The position numbers and the translations under genes were made by a program. From Streptomyces sp. NBC_01445 (GTDB lineage: Bacteria; Actinomycetota; Actinomycetes; Streptomycetales; Streptomycetaceae), in assembly GCF_035918235.1 (NCBI RefSeq), contig NZ_CP109485.1, forward strand, positions 3,286,001 through 3,350,000: a DNA stretch of 64,000 bases. The letters run 5' to 3'. The notes beneath the pieces were generated by a model, which saw only the letters and a list, made by a program, of their open reading frames with translations, did no database searches and was not told where the DNA came from. Within the stretch, counting starts at the first letter, position 1; the number at the start of each line of letters is the position of its first letter. Below are positions 1 to 7,700 of the stretch, in pieces.

Positions 1-643
1 GGATGCCGTCGCTGCTGAGGATCGTGCCGGCCTGGTCGATGACGGCGATGGAGCGGAACTCGCCGAGGCTGATGCCGGGGAACTTCAGACTGTTGGAGGC
101 GACGAGCAGCTGCTGCGGCTGACCCTTCCAGTTCAGGAGCGCGAAGGTGAGCAGGCGCGTCTCGCCGTTCTGGAGGCGCACCATGCGCGGGGCGAGGCCG
201 TTGTCGTCGGAGAGCTTGGCGCGGTCGATCGCGGTCAGCGGCACGTTCTCGCCGCGGGCGGCGAGGAGTTTGCCGGACTTGATCTCGACGACGGCGGTGC
301 CCATCCACTTCTGGTAGACGTTGCCGATCTTGTCGAGGACGGCGTCGGCCGACACCGGATCGCCGGCGCTGAACAGCGCGGCCGTCCTGGTGAGGTCGGT
401 GACGCCCTCGTCGACGGAGGCGCGCAGGCCGATGGCCCCGTCCTCGGCGAAGTGCTGCTGCGAGGTGCGGACGGCTTCCGGGACGCGGTCGTGACCGACG
501 CGGCCGAGAGTGAGCGCGGTGATGCCCGCGAGGGCGAGGAGCAGAACCGACAGCACTGCGATGGGCGGACGTATGCCGCCCAGCAGGGACATGTCGGCCC
601 GTCGGCGGACCTTGTGCCGCCGCTTCGGGCGCGAAGCGGCCAA
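1..643 (-). CDS. Membrane-anchored sensor-like protein, N-terminal part (runs off the window)
   Basis: Only the N-terminal ~214 residues are inside the window. They read as a short basic N-terminus (KRRHKVRRR), one hydrophobic segment (PPIAVLSVLLLALAGITAL), then a soluble domain predicted outside the membrane. That domain contains VYQKWMGTAVVEIKSG and FRSIAVIDQAGTILSSDG, which look like the strands of a Cache/PAS-like sensor domain. The start is chosen as TTG (643-641) because GGAG lies 7 nt upstream; an in-frame ATG at 592 has no comparable site. A signalling role (kinase, cyclase or anti-sigma) is only inferred, because the C-terminal output domain is outside the window. CapA lies upstream on the same strand, 179 bp away. 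Confidence 0.6.
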   Translation of the reverse strand, partial: MAASRPKRRHKVRRRADMSLLGGIRPPIAVLSVLLLALAGITALTLGRVGHDRVPEAVRTSQQHFAEDGAIGLRASVDEGVTDLTRTAALFSAGDPVSADAVLDKIGNVYQKWMGTAVVEIKSGKLLAARGENVPLTAIDRAKLSDDNGLAPRMVRLQNGETRLLTFALLNWKGQPQQLLVASNSLKFPGISLGEFRSIAVIDQAGTILSSDGI

Positions 644-822
644 CGGAGGGCTCCTCTCTGGAACGTGGGGGCGCGTCCGGACACGCGAAAGTCGCTCCGC
701 GGCCGTGGGGGTTGCGCGCACCGGAACGCACAGGAGTGCGATCCGGAAACATCTGACCCACACCGAAGTCAAAGGGTTGTACTGGTGAGGAGAAAGGTGA
801 CAAGCGTCGCTTTGCCGAGGTC

Positions 823-2040
823 CTACTCGGGCAGCGGCTCCAGCGGGGCGAGTCCGTCCTTGGCCGCGCCGCGGTTGAGCATCGTGCCCTCCGTCCGCTC
901 GAAGGCCAGGCGGTAGCGGGCGCGCTGCTGCTCGCTCAGCTTCGTGTCACCGTCACCCCGGCCGTCCCGCAGGGCCGCCGCGATGTCCACGAGCCGGTGG
1001 TTCTCGACCGCACCCTTGGGGAGATTGCCCGACTCGTCCGGGTCCGGCGGGATCTGCGTGAACGTCGGCACGTACTTCGCCTGTACGTCCCACTTCCCGG
1101 CCCTCTTGGTGAATTCGAACCAGCCGATGACGCCCTCCTCGGTCAGGCCGGTCGGCACGTCGTGGCGGGCGATCTGGTTGCCGAGCCCGTAGGCGATCCA
1201 GGTGCCGTCGACCTTCTCCATGGGCTGCACCACGTGCGCGTGGTGGCCGATGATCAGGTCGATGCCGGTCTCGCGCGCCAGCTTGCGGCCCAGCTGGAGC
1301 TGGGAGCGGCTGGGGTTCGGCTGGTTCTCGCGGCCCCAGTGGATGCTGAGGATCACCACGTCGGCGCCCGCGGCGCGGGCCCGCTTCTCGGCCGCGGCGA
1401 TGTTCCTGAAGTCGATCTGGTTGACCAGCCAGGGCTTGTCCGCCGGAATCTCGTTGCCGTTGAACCCGAAGGCGTACGAGAGCTGGGCGACCTTGACGCC
1501 CTTGACTTCCATGATGAGCGGCTTGGCCGCCTCGGCGGCGCTGCGTGCCGACCCGGTGTGCTTCAGGCCCGCCCGGTCGAGGACGTTCAGCGTGTTCTGC
1601 ACACCGGCGGCGCCATGGTCGAGGGTGTGGTTGGAGGCGCTGGAGCAGGTGTCGTAACCGACGTGCTTGATGGTGGTGGCGATCTGCGGCGGCACCAGGA
1701 ACGCGGGGTAGCTCTCGAAGGGGCCCTCGGGCTTGCCGGCGACCGGTTCGAAGTGGCAGATGGCCAGGTCGGCCTTGCTGATGACGGGCTTGACCCCGGC
1801 CAGCATCGGGTCGAAGTCGAGGCCCTTCTCGCCCTGGCCGGTCACCTTGGCGTCCTTGCGCGCCTGTTCGGTGAGCTGCGGGTGGATGAGGATGTCTCCG
1901 GCCGCCGCGACGGTGAACGAGGGGCCGTCCGCGGCGGCCTTGCCGTCGTCCGAGCCGAAGGGGCCGCAGGCCGCGGTTCCCGCGAGCAGCGCGGACAGGG
2001 CTATGCCGGACCACGACCGGCGGGAGGGGCGTCTATTCAC
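823..2040 (-). CDS. CapA/PgsA-family putative lipoprotein metallophosphatase
   Basis: The 405-residue product has a basic N-terminus, a hydrophobic run and Cys25 in a lipobox-like context (LLAGTAAC), so it is probably a lipoprotein on the outer face of the membrane. The CapA-family motifs follow in order: GDILIHPQ (about residue 49), SASNHTLDHG, ILSIHWGREN and LIIGHHAHVVQP. These form the di-metal phosphoesterase-like site of proteins linked to capsule and poly-gamma-glutamate synthesis. No PgsB or PgsC partner is visible, so poly-gamma-glutamate synthesis itself is not supported, and a general envelope-polymer role is inferred. The GTG start at 2040 puts a positive N-terminus directly before the hydrophobic core; the upstream in-frame extension is Ser/Cys-rich and implausible. 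The divergent gene starts only 20 bp away. Confidence 0.85.
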   Translation of the reverse strand: MNRRPSRRSWSGIALSALLAGTAACGPFGSDDGKAAADGPSFTVAAAGDILIHPQLTEQARKDAKVTGQGEKGLDFDPMLAGVKPVISKADLAICHFEPVAGKPEGPFESYPAFLVPPQIATTIKHVGYDTCSSASNHTLDHGAAGVQNTLNVLDRAGLKHTGSARSAAEAAKPLIMEVKGVKVAQLSYAFGFNGNEIPADKPWLVNQIDFRNIAAAEKRARAAGADVVILSIHWGRENQPNPSRSQLQLGRKLARETGIDLIIGHHAHVVQPMEKVDGTWIAYGLGNQIARHDVPTGLTEEGVIGWFEFTKRAGKWDVQAKYVPTFTQIPPDPDESGNLPKGAVENHRLVDIAAALRDGRGDGDTKLSEQQRARYRLAFERTEGTMLNRGAAKDGLAPLEPLPE

Positions 2041-2060
2041 CGGGCTATCTTTATACAAGC
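2041..2060. promoter_or_regulatory. 20-bp divergent start region, candidate overlapping leaderless promoters
   Basis: Only 20 bp separate the GTG of the CapA gene from the ATG of the secreted-protein gene. On the minus strand TATAAAGAT ends a few bases before the GTG. On the plus strand TATCTT and TTATAC lie 4 to 10 bases before the ATG. Neither start has a clear Shine-Dalgarno sequence. The arrangement fits two leaderless transcripts whose -10 elements overlap, so only one could be served at a time. This is inference from spacing and AT content. Confidence 0.35.
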
Positions 2061-3035
2061 ATGAGGACGAACAGGACGAAGACGGTAACGATTGCAACAA
2101 TGCTGCTGATCGCAGCGGTCGTTGCGACCGCGCTCGTGGTCGGCATCACGCACCGGGAAGAGCGGGCGGCCAGCCGCGCCCCCGGCGCAGGGACCGGCGG
2201 CCGGACGGGCGTCGACCTGCTGACCCGGGTCACGGACTACACCGCGCGCTTCACCCCCTCAACCGGCTACCGGCCCCCGACACGCAATGAGCGGCGCACG
2301 GCCGCGAGCGGTCTCCGGCTGCTGCTCGCCGGCCACGCGGACCAGGCAAAGGAGCGCCTGTCCGAAATCGACCTCTCGCTGGACAGCGTCACGGACAGCT
2401 CCACCGGGCGGCGGTACGCGGAGATCGCCGACCGCACCGAGCAGGGCCGCGCGCCTCGCGGCTGGGGGCGCGTGTACGTGGAGACCGGCTCCCCCGCACG
2501 CTGGTCCGTGCAGGTCCCGCACCCGGTCGCCGACCGCAACACCGAGCGGCTCGCGGTGGGCGTCCTGCGCGGCGGCCAGGGCGGCGTCCTCGTAATTGCT
2601 GGTGCACATCGCAAAGCCGGCACGGGTGACGCGGCGGACGTCGCGCACCGCCGGGACAGCGTTTTCGACGCGTTCTGCGACGAGCTCGCGGAGCGCGGAC
2701 TCCCCGGACTCCAGATCCATGGCTTCGCCGACGACTCGGCGCCCGGCCGCGACGTGATCGCGTCGACGGGGCGGGGCCGGGAGGGCCGCGCGGATGACCG
2801 GCTGCTCGCCGACGAACTGCGTGCGCGCGACTTCGACGTGTGCCGCGCCTGGGTACGCTCCTGTCCGCTCGAGGGGCACACCAATGTGCAGGGCGCGAAG
2901 GCGGCCGCCGAGCATGTGCCGTTCCTGCACGTCGAGTTCGCCAACGCGCTGCGTACGGACGCCCCGCGCACGGCGCGCGCCGTGGAGGCGATGCGGCGGG
3001 TCACCGCCGCGTGGGAGAAGGGCGGGACCTCATGA
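2061..3035 (+). CDS. Secreted or membrane-anchored protein of unknown function
   Basis: The 324-residue product begins MRTNRTKTVTIATMLLIAAV, a basic stretch followed by a ~20-residue hydrophobic core, so it is a signal peptide or signal anchor. I do not recognise the family with certainty. The segment VPHPVADRNTERLA, then VLVIAGAHR and later LHVEFANALR, recalls the His/Glu-rich layout of zinc amidohydrolases such as N-formylglutamate amidohydrolase or phage poly-gamma-glutamate hydrolase. If so it could act on an envelope polymer next to the divergent CapA gene, but this is a weak inference. The stop codon overlaps the start of the NYN-domain gene by 4 nt (ATGA), implying translational coupling. 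Confidence 0.6.
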   Translation: MRTNRTKTVTIATMLLIAAVVATALVVGITHREERAASRAPGAGTGGRTGVDLLTRVTDYTARFTPSTGYRPPTRNERRTAASGLRLLLAGHADQAKERLSEIDLSLDSVTDSSTGRRYAEIADRTEQGRAPRGWGRVYVETGSPARWSVQVPHPVADRNTERLAVGVLRGGQGGVLVIAGAHRKAGTGDAADVAHRRDSVFDAFCDELAERGLPGLQIHGFADDSAPGRDVIASTGRGREGRADDRLLADELRARDFDVCRAWVRSCPLEGHTNVQGAKAAAEHVPFLHVEFANALRTDAPRTARAVEAMRRVTAAWEKGGTS

Positions 3036-3382
3036 CCATGCTCCTGATCGTCGACGGCGCCAATGTCGTCGGTTCGGTCCCCGACGGCTGGTGGCGCGAC
3101 CGACGGGGCGCGGCCGAACGCCTGCGGGACAGCCTGGTGACGTACGCCGAGCGCGAGGGCGTCGACATCGTGCTCGTCGTGGAGGGCGCGGCGCGCGGCG
3201 TGGAGTCGGTACCCGGCGTGCGGGTCGAGTCGGCGACAGGGAGCGGGGACGACCACATCGTGGAGCTGGTCGCCGCCGCCGGAAGGCCGTGCACCGTGGT
3301 GACCGCCGACCGTGAACTGCGCCGCCGCGTGGGCGAGTTGGGCGCGACGTGTGTGGGGCCGCGGACGGTGCGGCCCGCGTGA
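3032..3382 (+). CDS. Small NYN/PIN-like domain protein (putative nuclease)
   Basis: The 116-residue product is a single Rossmann-like NYN/PIN-type domain. It starts MLLIVDGANVVGS, with the conserved Asp and Asn of the N-terminal strand. It continues with an Arg-rich helix (WWRDRRGAAERLRDSL), an acidic SGDDHIVEL motif around residue 71, and TADRELRRRV around residue 91. The acidic residues Asp8, Asp73-74 and Asp93 are placed like the metal ligands of NYN RNases related to YacP. The family cleaves RNA, but the substrate here is unknown. The ATG overlaps the preceding stop codon (ATGA), so the two genes are co-translated. The pairing of a secreted protein with a cytoplasmic nuclease is odd and may reflect only operon position. 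Confidence 0.75.
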   Translation: MTMLLIVDGANVVGSVPDGWWRDRRGAAERLRDSLVTYAEREGVDIVLVVEGAARGVESVPGVRVESATGSGDDHIVELVAAAGRPCTVVTADRELRRRVGELGATCVGPRTVRPA

Positions 3383-3397
3383 GGCACGCGGGCCGCA
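3369..3397. terminator. Hairpin terminator between convergent genes
   Basis: A perfect 12-bp stem (TGCGGCCCGCGT / ACGCGGGCCGCA) with a 5-nt loop overlaps the stop codon of the NYN-domain gene. It lies 8 bp beyond the stop of the convergent glycosyltransferase gene. There is no T-tract on either strand, as is common in Streptomyces. It could serve both directions. Confidence 0.7.
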
Positions 3398-3404
3398 ACA
3401 CGCC

Positions 3405-6152
3405 TTACCGGTCCGACGCCGCGAGCTCCGCGATCGCGGCCGTCGCGCGGGCGCAGTTGTCGCGGTCCTCGAAGGCGAAGAACGCCCGCGCCCTGCGGTC
3501 GTACTCCGGCTCGCGCGCACACCCGTTGCCGAGGTAGCGGATCACTTCGGTCACCACCTCGTCGACGTTGCCGCACACCGGCCCGAATCCGTCGTGCTCC
3601 GCCTCGAAGTAGCCCTTCCTGGCGTGCTTCGCCCAGTACTCGTCCGGGTCGAACCGGGCGTAGACGAGCGGTGTGCCGAGGTAGGCCATGTCGAAGTGGA
3701 CCGAGGACCAGTCCGTGATGAACAGGTCGCACTGGCGCAGGGCCGTCTGCACGCTGACCTTCGTCTGGTCCAGGCGCTGCACCCGGGGGTGGTCCGGCAC
3801 GACTCCGTCGATCATGTTCCGCATCTCGTAGTGCGGCAGGAAGTCGAGTGTGTAGTCGTAGTACTCCAGCGCCTCCATGAGCTTCGGGTCGCGCAGGAGC
3901 CGTACGACGAAGTCCCGGTAGGCCGACTCGTGGAAGATCTCGTTGACGGCGTCCTGGTCGGCACCCTCCTGCTGGAGATAGGAGGGGATCGTCAGGTACT
4001 TGCGCCAGGTGGGCATCAGGAGGATGCGGCGGCCGCCGCGGTCCGGCTGGAGCGCGTCGAAGCGCGGGAAGCCGAGCGCCTTGGCCTGTTCGCCGTAGTG
4101 CATGTGCTCGGAGAAGTACTGGGCTTCCCGGTCGCTGGTGGCGAACACCAGGTCCACGCCGGTCCGGTTGCGGTGCAGGGCCTTGCTGCCGTCCTCGTCG
4201 GTGACCCCGTGCTGGAGGAAGACCCGCTTGGCGCCCACGCGCCAGTTGAGGTGCTTGAGGTACTGCCCGCGGTCCCAGCCGTCGGGGAGCATGTACGAGT
4301 CGATGTCATAGGCGTTGATCAGCAGCGACGCGTGCAGCATCAGCAGCTTGTGCTTCCACGAGCTGTGGGCCACCACGTTCCCCAGGCGCTTCAGCTTGGC
4401 CCGGTCCGCGCTGTCCTTGTCGATGATGTAGTACGCCTTGCGGCGGCGCTCGTGCGTGCGCAGGTATCTGAACAGGTGCAGGCTGTTGTCCTGCGCGGTG
4501 TCCTTGCGCTCGGCGATCAGCCAGATCTCCTTGCGGCGGAAGAACCTGAGCGTGGCGCGCCGGATGGCGCGGGCCCGCCAGAAGGGCGCCTTGCGCTTCT
4601 TCTGGTCCTCGTCCATGCCCTGGAGGAACTCCTCCCAGTCCTTGTCAGCTCCCCTTCCCTTGCCCTGCACCTCCCGGACGAGCAGAACGGCGTTGTCCTT
4701 TCCCTTGGACATCGGCAGGACCCAGCGGCCCCCGACGTTCATGCCTCGGGCGCCGCGCAGCATCGCGGTGGTGGTCATGCACGGGCGTGAGACGTCGCGG
4801 CCGGAGGTGCAGAACACCAGCTTCAGCGGGAACTCGCCGTCCTTGATGGCCCGTACGGGGACGACCGCCTCGAATCCGCCCCATTCGAGATCGTCACGGG
4901 TCGCCTTGAGGTCGCTGCGCCACACCTGCCGCGCGGTCACCATCTGGCCGCTCGTCTCCGGCCACAGCTGCATGGGGTTGCGCATGGGCCGGTTCATCGG
5001 CAGTCCGTTGAGCACGAAGCGGCCGGCCACGACGATCCCGTCGGACTCGGGGTCCTCCTGGATGCGTTCCACGTGCACGCTGGTGGAGGAGACCTTGGTC
5101 AGCGGGAGCAGCGCGCTCGGGACCGAGAGATCGAGGTAGAGGTCACCGGCCCGCCCGTACACACCGGTGATCGCCTGCTCCGGCCGCGCAAAGAGCTCGA
5201 ACCAGTTCATGTACATCGCGAGGAACGGAACGCGGTGGCGGGTGTCATGGGTGGACGCCATGACCGCGTCGGGCGTGAGCTGTGTGTAGACGGCGCGGGC
5301 CCGGGTGAAGAGCTGGAACAGCTCCTGCTCGTCCATGGCCTGCGGGGCACGCAGTGCGAAGCCCTGGTAGCTGCGCACCAGGAACCGGTTGAGGACTTCC
5401 TGCCGGTGGCCGGAGAGGCGGGGGCGGAGCGTCATCAGGTACTCCTCCAGCAGGAGGTGGTCCCAGTAGTTCGCCTTGCGCTCCCACAGCTTGTCCATCG
5501 TGGAGTCCTCGGCGGCGCGCTTGCGGTACTGGTAGACCGTGCTGGGCACCATCGCGATGCGGTCCGCGAGGAGCATGGCGGGAACCGAGAAGAACGCGTC
5601 CTCGAAGTGCACGCCTTCGCGGAACCGGATGTTGTTCGCGCGGATGAACTCGACGTCGAAAAGCTTGTGGCAGGCGCTTCCGCCGTGAATCATCTCAGGA
5701 ATGTTCTCGATTCCGGGATGTACTTGAACATTCGTCCCGAAGTAGCGGAGCCAGGGCCAGTTGGTCGGCTCCGGGAACGTCTCCATGCGCCCGATGGTGA
5801 GCGGCACGCGCTCCTTCACGGCGGTCCGCCACATGACTTCGAGGGCGTCCTCGGGCAGTACGTCGTCGGAGTCGCAGAACGTGATGTAGCGGGAACTGAC
5901 CAGGTCCATTCCCGCGTTACGGGCGCCGCCGGCCTTCCCCGTGGGGTGGACGAAAGCCCACACGTTCTGGTGCCGAGCGGCAAATCCCGCGGCGATGGCG
6001 GGCGAGCTGTCGCTGCTGCCGTTGTCGACGAGAATCACCTGGCAGCGGTCGAACATCGTCTGGCGCGCCAGCGAGTCCAGGCACTCCTGGAGATATCTCT
6101 CCACATTGAAGATGGGGACGACGACGGCGACGTCGTAGACGGGATCGAACAA
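3405..6152 (-). CDS. Bifunctional GT2 glycosyltransferase / TagF-like glycerophosphotransferase
   Basis: The 915-residue product has an N-terminal GT-A family 2 domain: VVPIFN, VDNGSSDSS, GGARNAG and the metal-binding FCDSDDV near residues 92-98, then CHKLFD and HFED. A beta-rich linker occupies about residues 320-490. The C-terminal CDP-glycerol glycerophosphotransferase (TagF/TarF) domain shows QHGVTDED (~647), GFPRFDAL, LLMPTW, FLPHYEMR and ITDWSS (~812). The family polymerises polyol- or sugar-phosphate chains of wall teichoic acids on the inner membrane face. The start is placed at TTG 6152, 7 nt after AGGAG; the upstream ATG at 6185 lacks a site, and the TTG start gives an N-terminus matching the paralogue at 7701-10442. 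It is the last gene of a four-gene operon. The acceptor and donor are not knowable from sequence. Confidence 0.9.
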   Translation of the reverse strand: MFDPVYDVAVVVPIFNVERYLQECLDSLARQTMFDRCQVILVDNGSSDSSPAIAAGFAARHQNVWAFVHPTGKAGGARNAGMDLVSSRYITFCDSDDVLPEDALEVMWRTAVKERVPLTIGRMETFPEPTNWPWLRYFGTNVQVHPGIENIPEMIHGGSACHKLFDVEFIRANNIRFREGVHFEDAFFSVPAMLLADRIAMVPSTVYQYRKRAAEDSTMDKLWERKANYWDHLLLEEYLMTLRPRLSGHRQEVLNRFLVRSYQGFALRAPQAMDEQELFQLFTRARAVYTQLTPDAVMASTHDTRHRVPFLAMYMNWFELFARPEQAITGVYGRAGDLYLDLSVPSALLPLTKVSSTSVHVERIQEDPESDGIVVAGRFVLNGLPMNRPMRNPMQLWPETSGQMVTARQVWRSDLKATRDDLEWGGFEAVVPVRAIKDGEFPLKLVFCTSGRDVSRPCMTTTAMLRGARGMNVGGRWVLPMSKGKDNAVLLVREVQGKGRGADKDWEEFLQGMDEDQKKRKAPFWRARAIRRATLRFFRRKEIWLIAERKDTAQDNSLHLFRYLRTHERRRKAYYIIDKDSADRAKLKRLGNVVAHSSWKHKLLMLHASLLINAYDIDSYMLPDGWDRGQYLKHLNWRVGAKRVFLQHGVTDEDGSKALHRNRTGVDLVFATSDREAQYFSEHMHYGEQAKALGFPRFDALQPDRGGRRILLMPTWRKYLTIPSYLQQEGADQDAVNEIFHESAYRDFVVRLLRDPKLMEALEYYDYTLDFLPHYEMRNMIDGVVPDHPRVQRLDQTKVSVQTALRQCDLFITDWSSVHFDMAYLGTPLVYARFDPDEYWAKHARKGYFEAEHDGFGPVCGNVDEVVTEVIRYLGNGCAREPEYDRRARAFFAFEDRDNCARATAAIAELAASDR

Positions 6153-6203
6153 CTTATGACTCCTGTTTTCTGCCGAATACCCCATCTCTGGAGCGGATAT
6201 TGA

Positions 6204-7679
6204 TCAGGCTTGCGTGGACTCGATGACGAGCCGGGCGTCCGAGCCCTCGGCGGCGATACGTGTGAGGCCGTGGAAGCCGGCCACGGGGGGTTGCTGGGCA
6301 AGGCCCGGGGACACGCCGCACGGCCGCGAGACGTTTCTGCCCCGGGTGCACACCACGAGCCGTACGGGGAAGGCGCCGACCGGGAACTCCCGGGGGTCGA
6401 GCGTGACGCTGAAGGCGGCTCCCCCCTGACCTGTCCGGTCGTGGAGCTGCCCGTGGTTCACCGCCGGAAGGGTCTTGCCGCTGCGTTCGAACCAGACCTG
6501 CAGTTCGATCTTCTCCAGCAGTTCGTCGGGAATCCCGTTCACGGAGAATCGCCCGTGGACGACCGCGGTCCCGCCGTCACCGGCGGCGATTCCCTCGATA
6601 CGGGCCGGCACCGACGTGACCTTCGTGAGAGGCAGCGCCCAGGACGTACCCGGGTAGTCGACGTAAAGGTCCGCCTCACGGCCGTGGACCGGGCCGAGGA
6701 CGGAAGCCGGGCGGTGGAAGAGGTCGAAGTCCCCGAAGTGCAGCGCGAGGTAGGGAAGCCGGTGCCGGGTGTCGTTCGTGCTGCGGACGAACGACTCGGA
6801 AGTGATCCCCCAGTAGAGCGCGCGACACCGCTCGAAGAGCTGCCGGCACTCGGATTCGCTGAGGATGCGCGGGGCCCTCAGCAGGAATCCCTGCATACTC
6901 CGGATGAGGAACCTCTCCAGCGTCTCCTGCTGGTACGGGCTCAGCTGCTCACGCATCGCCGCGAGGTACTCCAGCATCACCAGCTGGTCGGCGTAGTTCT
7001 GCGGGAGATCCCAGAGGGTGTCCATGACGGACGTGCCGTCCCCGCGCCTGCGGTACTCGTAGACGGGGGCGTCGACCAGCGAGATGCGTTCGGCCAGGAG
7101 CAGCGCGGGGATCGAGACGTAGGCGTCCTCGAAGGCGGTGCCGGTACCGAACCGGATCCCCTGGGAGCGCAGCAGGTCGAGATCGAAGATCTTGTTCCAG
7201 CAGGACGCCGAGTGGATCAGGTCGGGGATGTCGACGACGCTGTCCACCGTCTTGACGTTCTTGCCGAAGTACTTGTGCCAGGGCGCCTTGACCGGCTTCG
7301 GGACATGCTTCTCGCGGCCCACGACGACGGTGGCCCTGGTCTTGATGATGGTGTTCCGCAGAACTTCCAGCGACCGCTCGGGAACGATGTCGTCGGCATC
7401 CCAGAAGACGATGTACGGCGTCGCGGCCATGTCCATACCCATGTTGCGCGCGTCGCCGGCTCGCCCGTGCGGCTGCGCCACCAGGTCGACATTGGGGTAC
7501 AGACCCGCGAATTCACTCGCGATACCCACCGAGTGATCGGTGCTGCCATTGTCGACGAGTATCACGTGCGCACGCGAGAAGTCCGTCTGTGCCGCCACCG
7601 AGGCCAGAAATTCGGAGAAGAAATTCTGGACATCGCGGAACGGCACGACGACGGTCACGTCACGGCTGGCTTGGGACAT
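6204..7679 (-). CDS. GT2 glycosyltransferase, paralogue without the TagF domain
   Basis: The 491-residue product carries the same GT2 domain as its two neighbours (VVVPFRDV, VDNGSTDHS, GRAGDARNMGMD, FWDADDI, CWNKIFD, AFEDAYVS) and the same beta-rich linker (LPLTKVTSVPARIEGI). It ends where the TagF-like domain begins in the paralogues. The DxD motif and other GT2 signatures are intact, so it should be an active glycosyltransferase adding a sugar during polymer assembly. The ATG at 7679 is used because AGGAGG lies 4 nt before it; an upstream in-frame GTG at 7694 would place that site inside the gene. The gap to the upstream gene is 21 bp and to the downstream gene 51 bp, so it belongs to the operon. 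Confidence 0.85.
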   Translation of the reverse strand: MSQASRDVTVVVPFRDVQNFFSEFLASVAAQTDFSRAHVILVDNGSTDHSVGIASEFAGLYPNVDLVAQPHGRAGDARNMGMDMAATPYIVFWDADDIVPERSLEVLRNTIIKTRATVVVGREKHVPKPVKAPWHKYFGKNVKTVDSVVDIPDLIHSASCWNKIFDLDLLRSQGIRFGTGTAFEDAYVSIPALLLAERISLVDAPVYEYRRRGDGTSVMDTLWDLPQNYADQLVMLEYLAAMREQLSPYQQETLERFLIRSMQGFLLRAPRILSESECRQLFERCRALYWGITSESFVRSTNDTRHRLPYLALHFGDFDLFHRPASVLGPVHGREADLYVDYPGTSWALPLTKVTSVPARIEGIAAGDGGTAVVHGRFSVNGIPDELLEKIELQVWFERSGKTLPAVNHGQLHDRTGQGGAAFSVTLDPREFPVGAFPVRLVVCTRGRNVSRPCGVSPGLAQQPPVAGFHGLTRIAAEGSDARLVIESTQA

Positions 7680-7700
7680 ACTTCCTCCTGACACGCCACA

